NCBI GenBank assembly: GCA_016745315.1
Contig: CP066886.1
Span: forward strand, 6,696,501 to 6,760,500
Source: Arthrospira sp. PCC 9108
Lineage (GTDB): Bacteria; Cyanobacteriota; Cyanobacteriia; Cyanobacteriales; Microcoleaceae
Length of the DNA: 64,000 nucleotides
Direction of reading: 5' to 3'
Of this stretch, positions 38,614 through 47,215 are shown one piece after another. The notes below the pieces were generated by a model. It was given only the letters and a program-made list of their open reading frames with translations. It did no database searches and had not been told where the DNA came from. Positions within the stretch are counted from its first letter, which is position 1. Each line of letters begins with the position of its first letter. The translations under genes were made by a program, and so were the position numbers.

Positions 38614-39804
38614 ATGACGATCGCAAGGAACCCAAAACCAGAAGTCCAGCCGGGGGAACTAGGACAATTGCTAACCCAGTTGGTAAATAATAGCGATCGC
38701 ATTTTAGTTCAACCCACATCAATGGGAGTCACCCAAGGATATATAGGCGCAGTCAGCCTGGAATGGGCCGCCCGTGAAATTGGTTATGCTTCTGAATTAC
38801 CCCTATTTAAAAGCCATATTGACCGGGAAACCCAAAACATAGAAAGAGGTGCAGAAACCATTGATGCTATCCTACAGCGACCCCTAGACTGGTCACGTCA
38901 AGCTATCCTGGTGCAATACCTCATTACCCACAATTGGGATCGAAAATTCCCCCCCCTCGTCGTCGTTATTAGTCCCGATTGGGTAGATAACCCGAAAGCG
39001 CCACAATGGGATAAAAACGGACAAGCTACCTGTTCAGCAGCCGAATATATACCATTAGATGAACATGGAAAAATAGGCATATTAGATTTATCATCCCCCG
39101 TGTCTGTCTTTGCTTTAGATGGACAGCATAGACTTATGGGAATTCAGGGAGTTATAGAATTATTAAACACCCACCAATTACAACCCTATAGTAAATTGAA
39201 AAAGCCGGTAGGTGAACCAATAAATTGGGATAATTTGCCGATAGAAAATATACAGCCAGAACAGAAACTAGCCGAGTTAAACCAGGAAACTATTGGCATT
39301 GAATTTATCCCGGCTGTCTTACCTGGAGAAACTAGACAACAGGCACAAAGGCGGATTAGGTCTATTTTTGTACATCTTAATCAAATGGCAGTTAAACTCA
39401 GTAAAGGACAGTTGGCTGCATTAGATGAAAATGACGGCTTTTCGATTGTTTGTCGTCAGGTAGCCGTTAATCATCCCCTACTCAAAGATGAACCCGGACG
39501 TAAGCCTCGGATTAACTGGGATAGCGCCACGGTTGCCACCAAATCAACAGTATTAACCACCTTACAAGCCTTACGAGATATGGCGGAATTATATCTAGGT
39601 TATCACCCCAAATTTCAGGGCTGGAAAGCCACACAACCGGGTTTAGTTCCCTACCGTCCCGAACCGGAAGAGTTGGCATCAGGGATTCAGGAATTAATGG
39701 TTTTATTTGATGGTTTGGCGAGTTTACCCAGTTATCAAAAACTGACACAAGAAATGGAAACTCCCGATTTGAGAAGATTCGGATTTGAACGCCCCCAGGA
39801 TTAG
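38614..39804 (+). CDS. dndB: DndB (DGQHR-domain regulator of DNA phosphorothioation), N-terminal part
   Basis: 396 residues with the DGQHR signature (SVFALDGQHRLMGIQGVIEL) in the middle. It begins MTIARNPKPEVQPGELG. DndB represses dnd transcription and limits modification density in studied systems; it also has ATPase/nuclease-like features in some reports. The frame stops after RRFGFERPQD at 39804, but the neighbouring frame carries on as GNILFRPVGQIAIAHGIGK (39804 onwards). The two meet at a run of five C (about 39791-39795), where one extra C would fuse them into one ~526-residue protein. So the stop may be a homopolymer frameshift. Confidence 0.85.
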   Translation: MTIARNPKPEVQPGELGQLLTQLVNNSDRILVQPTSMGVTQGYIGAVSLEWAAREIGYASELPLFKSHIDRETQNIERGAETIDAILQRPLDWSRQAILVQYLITHNWDRKFPPLVVVISPDWVDNPKAPQWDKNGQATCSAAEYIPLDEHGKIGILDLSSPVSVFALDGQHRLMGIQGVIELLNTHQLQPYSKLKKPVGEPINWDNLPIENIQPEQKLAELNQETIGIEFIPAVLPGETRQQAQRRIRSIFVHLNQMAVKLSKGQLAALDENDGFSIVCRQVAVNHPLLKDEPGRKPRINWDSATVATKSTVLTTLQALRDMAELYLGYHPKFQGWKATQPGLVPYRPEPEELASGIQELMVLFDGLASLPSYQKLTQEMETPDLRRFGFERPQD

Positions 39805-39812
39805 GAAATATT

Positions 39813-40193
39813 TTGTTTAGACCAGTTGGACAAATAGCGATCGCTCATGGTATTGGTAAGGTAGTCTTTCACCATAAACAACCATTGGAAACCGTATTTC
39901 AAAAGTTAGTTAAATTTGATGAAGAGGGTGGTTTTAATCATATTGAATACCCTCAATCTATATGGTATGGGGTATTATATGATCCCAATAAACGCCGCGT
40001 CCGAGTAGCTGGTCGGTCTTTGGCTACAAATTTAATTGTTTATTTACTAGGAGAAATCACCGAATTAATGGATGAGGCAATTCTACGGAAACAATTGGCT
40101 GAGGCGCGCACTTTTGAAAATCGGGCGATTAATTTTGAGGGTCGGATAGTTAAACCGAGGGAAGTAGGATTACCTGACCCTATAGATTTGTGA
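39813..40193 (+). CDS. Probable C-terminal part of DndB in another frame
   Basis: 126 residues from a TTG at 39813; the frame is open further upstream through GNIL. There is no ATG and only a weak GGAA ribosome site. The sequence (FRPVGQIAIAHGIGKVVFHH, SIWYGVLYDPNKRRVRVAGR, INFEGRIVKPREVGLP) is well-formed protein and fits the tail of a long DndB. It directly abuts dndB and lies one frame off at a C-run, so I read it as the same gene split by a frameshift. The alternative is a separate small Dnd-linked protein. Confidence 0.65.
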   Translation: MFRPVGQIAIAHGIGKVVFHHKQPLETVFQKLVKFDEEGGFNHIEYPQSIWYGVLYDPNKRRVRVAGRSLATNLIVYLLGEITELMDEAILRKQLAEARTFENRAINFEGRIVKPREVGLPDPIDL

Positions 40194-40238
40194 TATGATC
40201 TAGCCATAGATATTAAATTAATAACAACTAATTAAACC

Positions 40239-41420
40239 ATGGCTAATGATGAACCTCTCCATAAAATCGACAATTTGGTAGCACCCTTTTATACTGAATA
40301 CTTCCGCGAAAGGTGTTATTTGGGGTTGATGTGTCGCCAGGGAGGGCGACAAATGATTCAAATTAATGTCCCAGCCCAAGATTTACCAACTCTGCTACAG
40401 GCGCGACCCTCCCTGGGAAATGACCCGGACTCTGGCAAAAATCGACCGGAGATTAAAGGTCATGCTGAGGAAATTAAAGACTATATTCTCCAGCGTGTTC
40501 AGAAAAATCAACCCTGGATTTTGGGAACATTGACAGCTAATGTTAATCCTGAAGATATCCAAATTATTGACTTGGGTAGAGGCGTGTGTTTTGTGGTAAT
40601 TCCCCGTGGTCATAAGTTAGATATCACTGATGGACAACACCGCAAAACGGCGATTCATCAATTAATTGAAAGTGATTTAGGAAAGTTAATCGGTGAGGAT
40701 GATTTTCCGATTACTTTGGTTTTGGAGGAGAATTTTAATCAGTGTCAGACCGATTTTAGGGATATGGCGCAAGCCAGACAATTAGATAAATCTTTGCTGG
40801 TTTCTTTTGGGGAACATTCGGGTCGCATTGGTATTACCAAAAATTTGGTGAATCGCGTTTCGATGTTTTATGGGAAAACTGAGAAGGTGAAAAAAAGCCC
40901 TTCCACTAAGCAGAAGTTGATTTATACTAATGCTTATATTGTTAATTTGGTTAGTTGTGCTTTTACTAATCAGCCGGATAATGACTTAGAAGATTATGAT
41001 GTAGAAATGGCATCCCATGAATTAACTCAATGTCTGAATCAGTTTTTTTCGGAATGTCTGGTAACATCACATATTGCTAATCAGAGTGTGGATGAATTAA
41101 CGGTTGAAGAAGTGGCGAATTTTAAGGAAAAATATTTATTGGGTTTTCGGGTGGGCTTGGAAATACTGGGGCGACTGTTATATATGACCTATGACGGTCA
41201 GCAAAATGAGTTTAATCGAAATCAAATATCTGAGTTGGCGCAACTTGACTGGTCGCGGGAGAGTCGCCTATGGGAAAATAACGTGGTAACTATAGATCCT
41301 AATCCGAAAAACCCTCATAAACCCTATAAAATTTCGATGGGGGCTAGTCAGGTGAGAATTGCGGTTAATATAGTTAAAAGCCATTTGGGTTGGGGTTCAT
41401 CTCATCTCTATCTGAGTTAA
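40239..41420 (+). CDS. Second DndB-like DGQHR-domain protein
   Basis: 393 residues from ATG 40239. It contains the DGQHR motif (HKLDITDGQHRKTAIHQLI) near residue 135, plus the conserved N-terminal segment IKGHAEEIKDYILQRVQKNQ and FGEHSGRIGITKNLVNRVS. It is clearly related in domain to dndB but is a different subfamily. It lies 45 bp after the dndB tail on the same strand, so it is likely co-transcribed. Two DGQHR proteins side by side may act as a pair; their division of labour is unknown. Confidence 0.85.
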   Translation: MANDEPLHKIDNLVAPFYTEYFRERCYLGLMCRQGGRQMIQINVPAQDLPTLLQARPSLGNDPDSGKNRPEIKGHAEEIKDYILQRVQKNQPWILGTLTANVNPEDIQIIDLGRGVCFVVIPRGHKLDITDGQHRKTAIHQLIESDLGKLIGEDDFPITLVLEENFNQCQTDFRDMAQARQLDKSLLVSFGEHSGRIGITKNLVNRVSMFYGKTEKVKKSPSTKQKLIYTNAYIVNLVSCAFTNQPDNDLEDYDVEMASHELTQCLNQFFSECLVTSHIANQSVDELTVEEVANFKEKYLLGFRVGLEILGRLLYMTYDGQQNEFNRNQISELAQLDWSRESRLWENNVVTIDPNPKNPHKPYKISMGASQVRIAVNIVKSHLGWGSSHLYLS

Positions 41421-41445
41421 ATGTTATGGTGGGGGTAGTATACTG

Positions 41446-42135
41446 ATGATAGCCATTTTTAAGGATATCTTAAACCCTATGGCCGATCGCTATCAAAAAA
41501 TTATCATATTTGACTTTGATGGGACTTTAGCTGATACCTTGGAAGTGGTGATTAGCATCATCAACGACCTGGCGGAAGATTTTGGATATTCCCCCACCAC
41601 AGCTAGTGATTTAGACAAATTACAAAACCTCAATTATCGCCAAATTATTAAGCTGTCCAATATTTCCCTATTCAAAATTCCCCGACTCCTGCGCCAAGTC
41701 CAGAAGGAATTACAAAATAATCTCGGGTCGATTTCTCTATTTCCGGGTATTCCCGAAGCGTTACAGGACCTGAAACGCCAAGGCTGTCAACTATATATTA
41801 TCACATCTAACTCGCGAAATAATGTGGAATTTGTGTTAAACCGACATGGTATTTTGGGACTTTTTGATGATATCAACTCTGAGTCCACACTATTCGGTAA
41901 ACACCGAATTATTAACCGCCTACTCAAACAGCAAAATATCCCCAAACATCAAGCCGTTTATGTGGGAGATGAAACCAGAGATATCACAGCAGCGCACAAG
42001 TCGAAAATCTATAGTATAGCAGTCACTTGGGGGTTTAACTCTGCTAATATCCTGGCTCAATATCAGCCGGATTTGATGATTAATGAACCCCAAGACCTCC
42101 CTCGGACGATCGCATCTATTTTGCCGATAAATTAG
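41446..42135 (+). CDS. HAD-family hydrolase (phosphoglycolate phosphatase-like)
   Basis: 229 residues. HAD motifs are in order: motif I IIFDFDGTLADTLEV, motif II IITSNSRNNVEF, a motif III lysine around FGKHRIINRLL and motif IV YVGDETRDITAAHKS. The helical cap fits the phosphoglycolate phosphatase/beta-phosphoglucomutase subgroup. Two starts are possible, ATG 41446 and ATG 41479 (MADRYQK); the second places the motif I aspartate at the usual distance. It starts 25 bp after the DndB-like gene, but probably has a separate role. Substrate cannot be read from sequence. Confidence 0.85.
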   Translation: MIAIFKDILNPMADRYQKIIIFDFDGTLADTLEVVISIINDLAEDFGYSPTTASDLDKLQNLNYRQIIKLSNISLFKIPRLLRQVQKELQNNLGSISLFPGIPEALQDLKRQGCQLYIITSNSRNNVEFVLNRHGILGLFDDINSESTLFGKHRIINRLLKQQNIPKHQAVYVGDETRDITAAHKSKIYSIAVTWGFNSANILAQYQPDLMINEPQDLPRTIASILPIN

Positions 42136-42954
42136 CCTTCCGACTCCCGATTTAATCCCATCAAAACGGCGCGATCGCTAACATTTTTATAAATGGTGTC
42201 TAAATACTGCATAACCACATCCGCCGCCGTCGCTGTAGTCCCCAGAGGAATTGGACCCAAAACATCCAAAACTGTCTCGCTTCCTGGTGGTGGTGAAATC
42301 ACGACTAAAGAAGATTCTAACTGTTGGTTATACTGCCAATATCCACTAACAACAGGAGGTTGATAACCTTTGATAGATGGGGATACTTGGGAGGTTTTGC
42401 TGTCTTTTTTAACCTCACCGGAACCCCGTATATGTCGCAATTTAGCGATAATCTCTTCTTTCAAGCGTCCCCGCAATTGAAATAAGACAAATGGATCTTC
42501 ACTAAAGCGATCGCCTAACATATAATAAACTGCACCAATATGTTTACAGGGGTTAGCCGGATCTGGACAACAGAGCGCGAGAATGTACTTCATCCAAATT
42601 AAAAGGAAACAGCCGCAAGCCATTTTTAGCAAATACATCCTCAATATTATAAGGCATTTCCCCTGCTAACAACTTGGCGGAAAAAATCGCCTGCTGGGAT
42701 AATGTTTCAATCACATATCCCCATTCTTCCTCGGTAAAAGTATCTAACCACAATTCCACTTGATAAGGTTCGGCTTGCGTCCCCTGAACTTGCGCCAGAA
42801 CCCGCTGACCAGTAAATTCAATATTGAGAACATTACCCTGTCTGGCATAATTTCTCGCCCTTTCCAATCGTTTCTTAAACCGATAGCGATTCAGAATGTC
42901 TAACCATTGCTGGGTCCACCATTCCTGATTATTTTCTATATGGTAATCTGCCAT
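42132..42954 (-). pseudogene. SWIM zinc-finger protein, frameshifted in the zinc motif
   Basis: Two frames join into one ~270-residue protein. 42954-42553 encodes MADYHIENNQEWWTQQWLD to LRLFPFNLDEVHSR, then runs off frame. The continuation CCPDPANPCKHIGAVYYMLG lies in the other frame and runs to 42132. The break, at about 42572, falls exactly at the SWIM motif: the expected HSRCSCPDPANPCKH has lost its first cysteine and gained bases, so this looks like true decay rather than a homopolymer error. Intact relatives sit next to SNF2 helicases in many bacteria; none is here. It is convergent with the HAD gene (4-bp overlap). Confidence 0.78.
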
Positions 42955-43609
42955 AATTGGGAACCCTCAAAAATATCGTTTTATTCATTATAGACAACGG
43001 GTGAGGGTTGACAACAGCCGGGAACTCATGATAGGATATTGACATATTGTTTCATAATGAGAATATATGCACAAATAAAAAAAATGCAAATATTCCCATT
43101 ATTTAAAGTATAGCGCAGACCCCCCCAAAAGGCAACCCCACCCCCCCAAAAAAAAATTTTTCGCAACAAAACTTAATTTTTTGTTACAAAAGTTAACATA
43201 ATGACCTAGTGATGGCGATGATGCGATCGCGGTAGATGGGAGGATTCTGTATTCGGGGAATATTTGGGCTGAGAATTTGCGTAAATTGTTTGACGGAAAT
43301 TGATAAATAATTATATTTGCCGACGAAACTTTCCCAGGCGGTGCTAGAGGGAGAAACGGAGGAGTTGGAGCGGACTCTGGACAGTAACTACGGGTTGTTC
43401 GGGTTAGTAGTCACGAACTGCGAAAGTGCGATCGCCGATTGTCCAGAGCCGGAAATTCATGTCTATATTGGTCAAATCTGACTATATATGACTAGATTCT
43501 TGTTGAGACTTTACAATGCTTGGTAACTTTTGTGGATTCGCTATATCCTTGTGATACTCAAAGAATTGACTAAGCAAATTCTGCACGCGGGGACTAATTT
43601 GAGGCTGAG
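42955..43609. other. Low-complexity intergenic region
   Basis: About 650 bp. 43120-43165 is a run of C- and A-tracts followed by TTTTTCGC, and 43180-43200 is AT-rich. A short frame of 54 codons at 43317-43481 is described separately. No other gene is recognised. Confidence 0.5.
43317..43481 (+). pseudogene. Possible 3' fragment of an unidentified gene
   Basis: A 54-codon frame from TTG 43317 reads LPTKLSQAVLEGETEELE, then RTLDSNYGLFGLVVTNCESA and ends HVYIGQI. The composition is protein-like and the codon use resembles neighbours, but there is no start or ribosome site, and the frame closes upstream. I read it as a gene tail left by deletion; family unknown. Confidence 0.3.
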
Positions 43610-44533
43610 ATGGTCAAAATTCTGGTGATAGTGATAGTTGGGGTTCTGGGAGCGATCGCTCTTTTGGAACTAGGGTTACGGGTTTTTTTTGGTTTTGGCA
43701 ATCCTTTGATTTATGTATCTGATGAGGAGATCGGCTATTTATTGGCTGGTGATCAGAGTAGCAGACGATTTGGCAACCGGATTGAGATTAATCAATATTC
43801 TATGCGTTCTCATGCGATCGCCCCTACACCAGAAGATAACACTCTCCGGATCATGTTGTTAGGAGATTCTATTGCTAATGGTGGATGGTGGACTGATCAG
43901 GATGACACGATTTCTGCCATGATGACACAACAGCTTCAATCCCAACTACCAGTCAAACAGGTGGAGGTTCTCAATGTTTCTGCTAATTCCTGGGGACCCC
44001 CGAATCAATTGGCTTATGTTCAGAAGTTCGGTTTATTTGGTTCTCAGAGCTTAGTTTTGCTACTCAATACCGATGATTTGTTTGCTAGAATCCCTAATCC
44101 TCACATTGTCGGACGCGATCGCAACTATCCAGACCAAAAACCTCCTTTAGCCTTGTTGGAACTGTTTAACCGCTATTTAGGACGCGATCAGCCTATCCCT
44201 CCACCTTCTCGCCCACGTCCCCAGGATGTGGTGGCTTATAACCTAGATATGATTAGAGAGCTAAATGCGATCGCTCTTCAACAGGGGGCTCAATTCCTAC
44301 TGCTGATGACTCCCCTGCTACGGGAAATCGGTCAGCCTGGACCCAAGGACTACGAACTTAAAGCACGCTCACGTCTGCAATCCCTTACCCAACAGGAAAA
44401 TATTAAATTTATCGATTTGCTTACACCCTTCAACCGCCACCCCGACCCCCCGAGTCTCTACCGTGACCACATCCATCTCAGTCCCCAAGGTAATCAACTC
44501 GTAAATGAATTATTACTTGAGCAACTTAATTGA
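43610..44533 (+). CDS. SGNH/GDSL-type hydrolase, membrane anchored
   Basis: 307 residues. One N-terminal membrane helix (about 3-24, ILVIVIVGVLGAIALLELG) is followed by the SGNH core: block I LRIMLLGDSIANGG with the catalytic Ser, the conserved N in VSANSWGPPNQLAYV, and block V YRDHIHLSPQGNQL with the Asp-x-x-His pair. These enzymes act on ester or acyl groups of lipids or polysaccharides outside the cell. It is a single gene at the left edge of the accessory island. The start ATG at 43610 puts the membrane helix at the very N-terminus. Confidence 0.85.
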   Translation: MVKILVIVIVGVLGAIALLELGLRVFFGFGNPLIYVSDEEIGYLLAGDQSSRRFGNRIEINQYSMRSHAIAPTPEDNTLRIMLLGDSIANGGWWTDQDDTISAMMTQQLQSQLPVKQVEVLNVSANSWGPPNQLAYVQKFGLFGSQSLVLLLNTDDLFARIPNPHIVGRDRNYPDQKPPLALLELFNRYLGRDQPIPPPSRPRPQDVVAYNLDMIRELNAIALQQGAQFLLLMTPLLREIGQPGPKDYELKARSRLQSLTQQENIKFIDLLTPFNRHPDPPSLYRDHIHLSPQGNQLVNELLLEQLN

Positions 44534-44650
44534 TAGTTAAGAGTGCGATCGCCGCTGTTCGTCGATGGGGGTTGCTCTCAGGTTTCTCCATCATCCTCAT
44601 TTGAGCGGACGATACGTCGGACTCCGACGCGCGCGATCGCTTGTTTCGAG

Positions 44651-44676
44651 AAACCCGGTTTTTTGAAAAAACCGGG
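44651..44676. repeat. Perfect palindrome with T/A core
   Basis: ACCCGGTTTTTT and its exact complement AAAAAACCGGGT are separated by one base. Close relatives with GGGG/CCCC arms occur at about 49938-49964 and 51599-51625, each preceded by GCTTGTTTCGAGAAA. It is a dispersed repeat that can also act as a terminator. Confidence 0.7.
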
Positions 44677-44786
44677 TCATCAGCAAATTGGGTTATCAAT
44701 TACACCGACAGAAAGGAAGTCATGGGATTTATAAATTGAGGGGTCGATGAAGGTTGTTGTCAATGCGAGGCGATTAATTGCTTTGA
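44676..44786 (+). pseudogene. Chimeric debris: hicA fragment joined to PIN-toxin 5' fragment
   Basis: Bases 44676-44734 match the hicA gene at 54612-54670 (SKLGYQLHRQKGSHVIYK region) with few changes. Bases 44734-44786 match the start of the PIN toxin gene at 59862-59918 (MKVVVNATPLIAL region), beginning with the same GATCGATGAAGGTTGTTG. So two toxin gene fragments that are 5 kb apart elsewhere are fused here without an intact frame. This is a recombination scar. Confidence 0.75.
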
Positions 44787-44999
44787 TTAAGTGTTGTTGA
44801 AAACATCCCAATCAATTCCCAGTTGTCGCAGTGCAGACCGTAGAGTTCCAATTTTGAGATCGCGACTTCCCCAATCCGGTAACGCCGAAGCTTGCCCTGT
44901 GTTGGGATTCAACCACTTTCGGTGAGAGCCACCCCCGCGCCGGGGCAATTCTTGACAACCCAATGCTTTCAGTTTTCGGGCCACTTCGCGATACTTCAT
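44787..44999 (-). CDS. hicA: HicA-family toxin (mRNA interferase)
   Basis: 70 residues from ATG 44999. It has the small dsRNA-binding-like HicA fold: MKYREVARKLKALGCQELPR, the catalytic His in GGGSHRKWLNPNTG, and LKIGTLRSALRQLGI. HicA toxins cleave mRNA until bound by HicB. The start ATG overlaps the hicB stop (ATGA), so translation is coupled. The usual GSH lies in GGGSHRKW, intact. Its upstream frame to 45053 is not used. Confidence 0.88.
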   Translation of the reverse strand: MKYREVARKLKALGCQELPRRGGGSHRKWLNPNTGQASALPDWGSRDLKIGTLRSALRQLGIDWDVFNNT

Positions 45000-45241
45000 G
45001 AACTCACGACTAAAGTTTCTAGCCACACAGAATGATCGGCATCGGCAACACATAAATTTGGGGGTAAAGTTCGACCCAAATCCTCATAAATCTCGACCAC
45101 GGCAGCCAGGGCATCCTGAACGTTGGCGAGGGCTTCCTCGGCGGTGTCGCCCTCGGTCAGAAGTTCTGGCAAGAGTGGGGAGGTCACAGTAAATCCCCCT
45201 TCGGGTTGGGGGGAGAGCAGCAAAGGAACTTTATAAAGCAT
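44996..45241 (-). CDS. hicB: HicB-family antitoxin
   Basis: 81 residues: a HicB partial RNase-H-like fold (LLLSPQPEGGFTVTSPLLPE, LTEGDTAEEALANVQDALAA). There is no visible C-terminal DNA-binding domain, as in the short HicB type. It precedes and overlaps hicA by 4 bp, the antitoxin-first order. It starts at ATG 45241 after a short spacer. Confidence 0.88.
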   Translation of the reverse strand: MLYKVPLLLSPQPEGGFTVTSPLLPELLTEGDTAEEALANVQDALAAVVEIYEDLGRTLPPNLCVADADHSVWLETLVVSS

Positions 45242-45412
45242 TGTTTGGAGATTCTCCTTTTGGGTTGAGTCGTCTCGAATATTTTCCAGTTTTTATAACG
45301 CCTAATTTTAGCACTTGTAGCTGCTTTTAGTCAATGCTTTGAATGAGTGGCGATCGGGGCAAACGAGATAGGTGCGATCGCTCTTCGCGTAGCACAGGCA
45401 TCTTGCCTGTAG

Positions 45413-45528
45413 TGGACCGACACGGCTAAAAATGTGCTTTCGTGTAGGGTGGGTTAGGCGGCTGAAACCCAGGCGGTGAGGCAATATAGCAATCCGCCGT
45501 AACCCACCGTTTAAGGTGTGTCGGTCCA
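45413..45528. mobile_element. MITE-like element with 11-bp terminal inverted repeats
   Basis: 116 bp with perfect ends TGGACCGACAC and GTGTCGGTCCA, and inside a second inverted pair (GTGGGTTAGGCGG and CCGCCGTAACCCAC). It carries no ORF. GTAG flanks both sides, and the TA within may be the duplicated target. The host sequence (CTTGCCTGTA then AATCGAGAGCG) is found uninterrupted at about 46665-46685 as CTTGCCTGTATAATCGAGAG, i.e. an empty site. It was presumably moved in trans by an IS630/mariner-like transposase, not present in this window. Confidence 0.75.
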
Positions 45529-45573
45529 GTAGAATCGAGAGCGTCGCTCCCATCGTGTCAACCCCCAGCGCTC

Positions 45574-45700
45574 ATGGCTCCATCGGAATTGCTGACGACA
45601 CCCGTTGTGGCGATCGCATTCCGGCGTCCGGACACGACGCGGAAGGTGTTTGATGTGATGCGCCGGGTGCAGCCGTCCCCACAGAAGCGCGATCGCACCT
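45574..45700 (+). pseudogene. 5' fragment of a glycosyltransferase-like gene
   Basis: Reads MAPSELLTTPVVAIAFRRPD then TTRKVFDVMRRVQPS before running into QKRDR at a HIP1 site (GCGATCGC). It resembles the N-terminus of cyanobacterial glycosyltransferases that start TTPVVxIxFxRPDTT. Related copies are at 58140-58265, and a shorter one at about 46722-46765. Only the first ~40 codons survive in each. Confidence 0.55.
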
Positions 45701-46001
45701 TTTCCGGGCATCTTGCCTGTATAATTGGGAGGGTCGCAATCCTTGGCGGAACCGGATTTATACCGATTGAGGGCTGGGACGATCGCCACTTCTGCTAATA
45801 TACCCGCTTATGGGGGGAGTAACGGGGGATGTGGGCTGGGACTCGGAGGTTGGCGATCGCTTTGACGGGTGATATAATTCCGGTTGAGGTCTCAATAAAT
45901 TCTTTAACAGCAGGGGGAGGTGGCAAGGTGCGATCGCATTACATCACAGCCAGCCTACCACTACCCTAGCACGATTACTGAAATCCAGGGAAATGGGGAT
46001 G
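45701..46001. other. Non-coding island spacer
   Basis: It holds one copy of the CATCTTGCCTGTATAAT repeat (45709-45725) and scattered HIP1 sites. No gene was recognised. Confidence 0.45.
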
Positions 46002-46095
46002 GCGATCGCTTTTTGAAAACCATCCACCGCCTCTTCTAGCTTACGGCTCGGCAGCAGTTGATTACCCCTCACTAAATCCCTGACTCCCCAGAATC
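46002..46095 (-). pseudogene. TPR gene fragment
   Basis: The minus strand reads GVRDLVRGNQLLPSRKLEEA then VDGFQKAIA, ending at a HIP1 octamer. It matches the TPR fragment at 49534-49806 (DFVRGNQLLRIGKLEEAVDA). It is one of four debris copies of TPR gene starts in the island. Confidence 0.6.
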
Positions 46096-46278
46096 AAGTC
46101 TATATAGACGGGTTGTATTCACCCAGCGATTATACCCAAGGAGAACATTCTTGCCAAGGATTTTCATCAATTCACAATTAACTACACTTGTCAAGTACGG
46201 ATAACCGCATACTTTATTCCGGCAAACCGAATGCCGATCGCTCTAGGTATTATGCGATCGCCGCCCTCGGTATTCGAG

Positions 46279-46482
46279 CTAAACTTCCCCATCTTCTCTT
46301 CTCAACTCGGATACCGGCTCAAATTCTCTGGTATTGTGAGTGACCAATATGAAATTATTGACAATGGCTCGCGCGGCCATCAGCAAATCATCAGGGGCGA
46401 TTGGGGTTCCCCAACTCGCCAAGTTGTTTCGGATTTCTCCGGCATTTTTGGCGGCTCTATCATCCCCAGGTAAGGAGACCAA
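46279..46482 (-). pseudogene. vapC (PIN-domain toxin) C-terminal remnant
   Basis: 67 residues: DDRAAKNAGEIRNNLASWGT, then PIAPDDLLMAARAI and FILVTHNTREFEPVSELR. This matches the last half of VapC: the third acidic residue (APDD) and the final T-N-x-x-E/D block. The N-terminal half with the first catalytic aspartate (LDTN) is absent, and there is no vapB next to it. It is therefore a dead remnant. Confidence 0.75.
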
Positions 46483-46660
46483 AAAATCTCAAAATTCTGG
46501 TGGCATTGCCAAGTTGTTGGGCGGATTTTCACTCTCGCTTCGCCCCATAAAATCACTCAAATTTCACGGTGGTCAAAGGAATGTTGGGCATGGTGGGCGA
46601 TCGCCATTTGATGGGTGATTGAGGCTTTGATTTGCTCACCAATTATGGCTCGTTTTCGGG

Positions 46661-46765
46661 GCATCTTGCCTGTATAATCGAGAGCGATTGCGCTACGCGC
46701 ACGCTACGCGAACGCACCCATCGTGTCAACCCCCAGCCCTCATGCCCCATCAGAATTGCGATCGC
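46661..46765 (+). repeat. CATCTTGCCTGTATAAT repeat followed by a truncated glycosyltransferase leader
   Basis: A CATCTTGCCTGTATAATCG repeat copy is followed by AGAGCG, HIP1-type short repeats, then CATCGTGTCAACCCCCAG and the first few codons of the fragment found at 45574, cut off at a HIP1 site. It serves as the MITE empty site. Confidence 0.55.
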
Positions 46766-46940
46766 GCTACGCGATCGCACCATATATTTCCCCCTGCCAC
46801 TTCTGGCTTATATCATAAAAATTAAAATCTGTCAATCACGGATAACCGAACACTTTATTCCGGTAAACCGAATCTCCGGCGAGACGTGCTGCGCGATCGC
46901 TCATAGTGTAGCCCAGGCATCTTGCCTGTATAATCGGGGG

Positions 46941-47165
46941 TGCGATCGCACTTCTGAGACTCTAGGCAATACGTCGCACTCCGAGGCTACGGGAACGCGC
47001 TTCCGAGAATGTAGGCGATACTTATGGCGGGCACGCTGCGCGAACGCACTTCTGAAAGGGTAGGCGATACTTCTGGCGGGCACGCTGCGCGAACGCACTT
47101 CCGAGAGAGTAGGCGATACTTATGGCGGGCACGCTGCGCGAACGCACTTCCGAGAATCGCTCGGT
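46941..47165. repeat. Short dispersed repeat array
   Basis: Consecutive units such as GCGAACGCACTTCCGAGAG, GTAGGCGATACTTATGGC and GGGCACGCTGCGCGAAC repeat with small changes. No start codons with ribosome sites are present; the open frames through it are caused by the unit length. Confidence 0.65.
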
Positions 47166-47215
47166 AGATGTTTGTCAAGTTGCATCAGTCTCGTGATAGG
47201 GTATAATGCTGGGAT

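Noticed and set aside
45308..45553. Minus-strand ORF over the MITE
   Set aside because: It spans the terminal repeats of the element and has no protein-like character.
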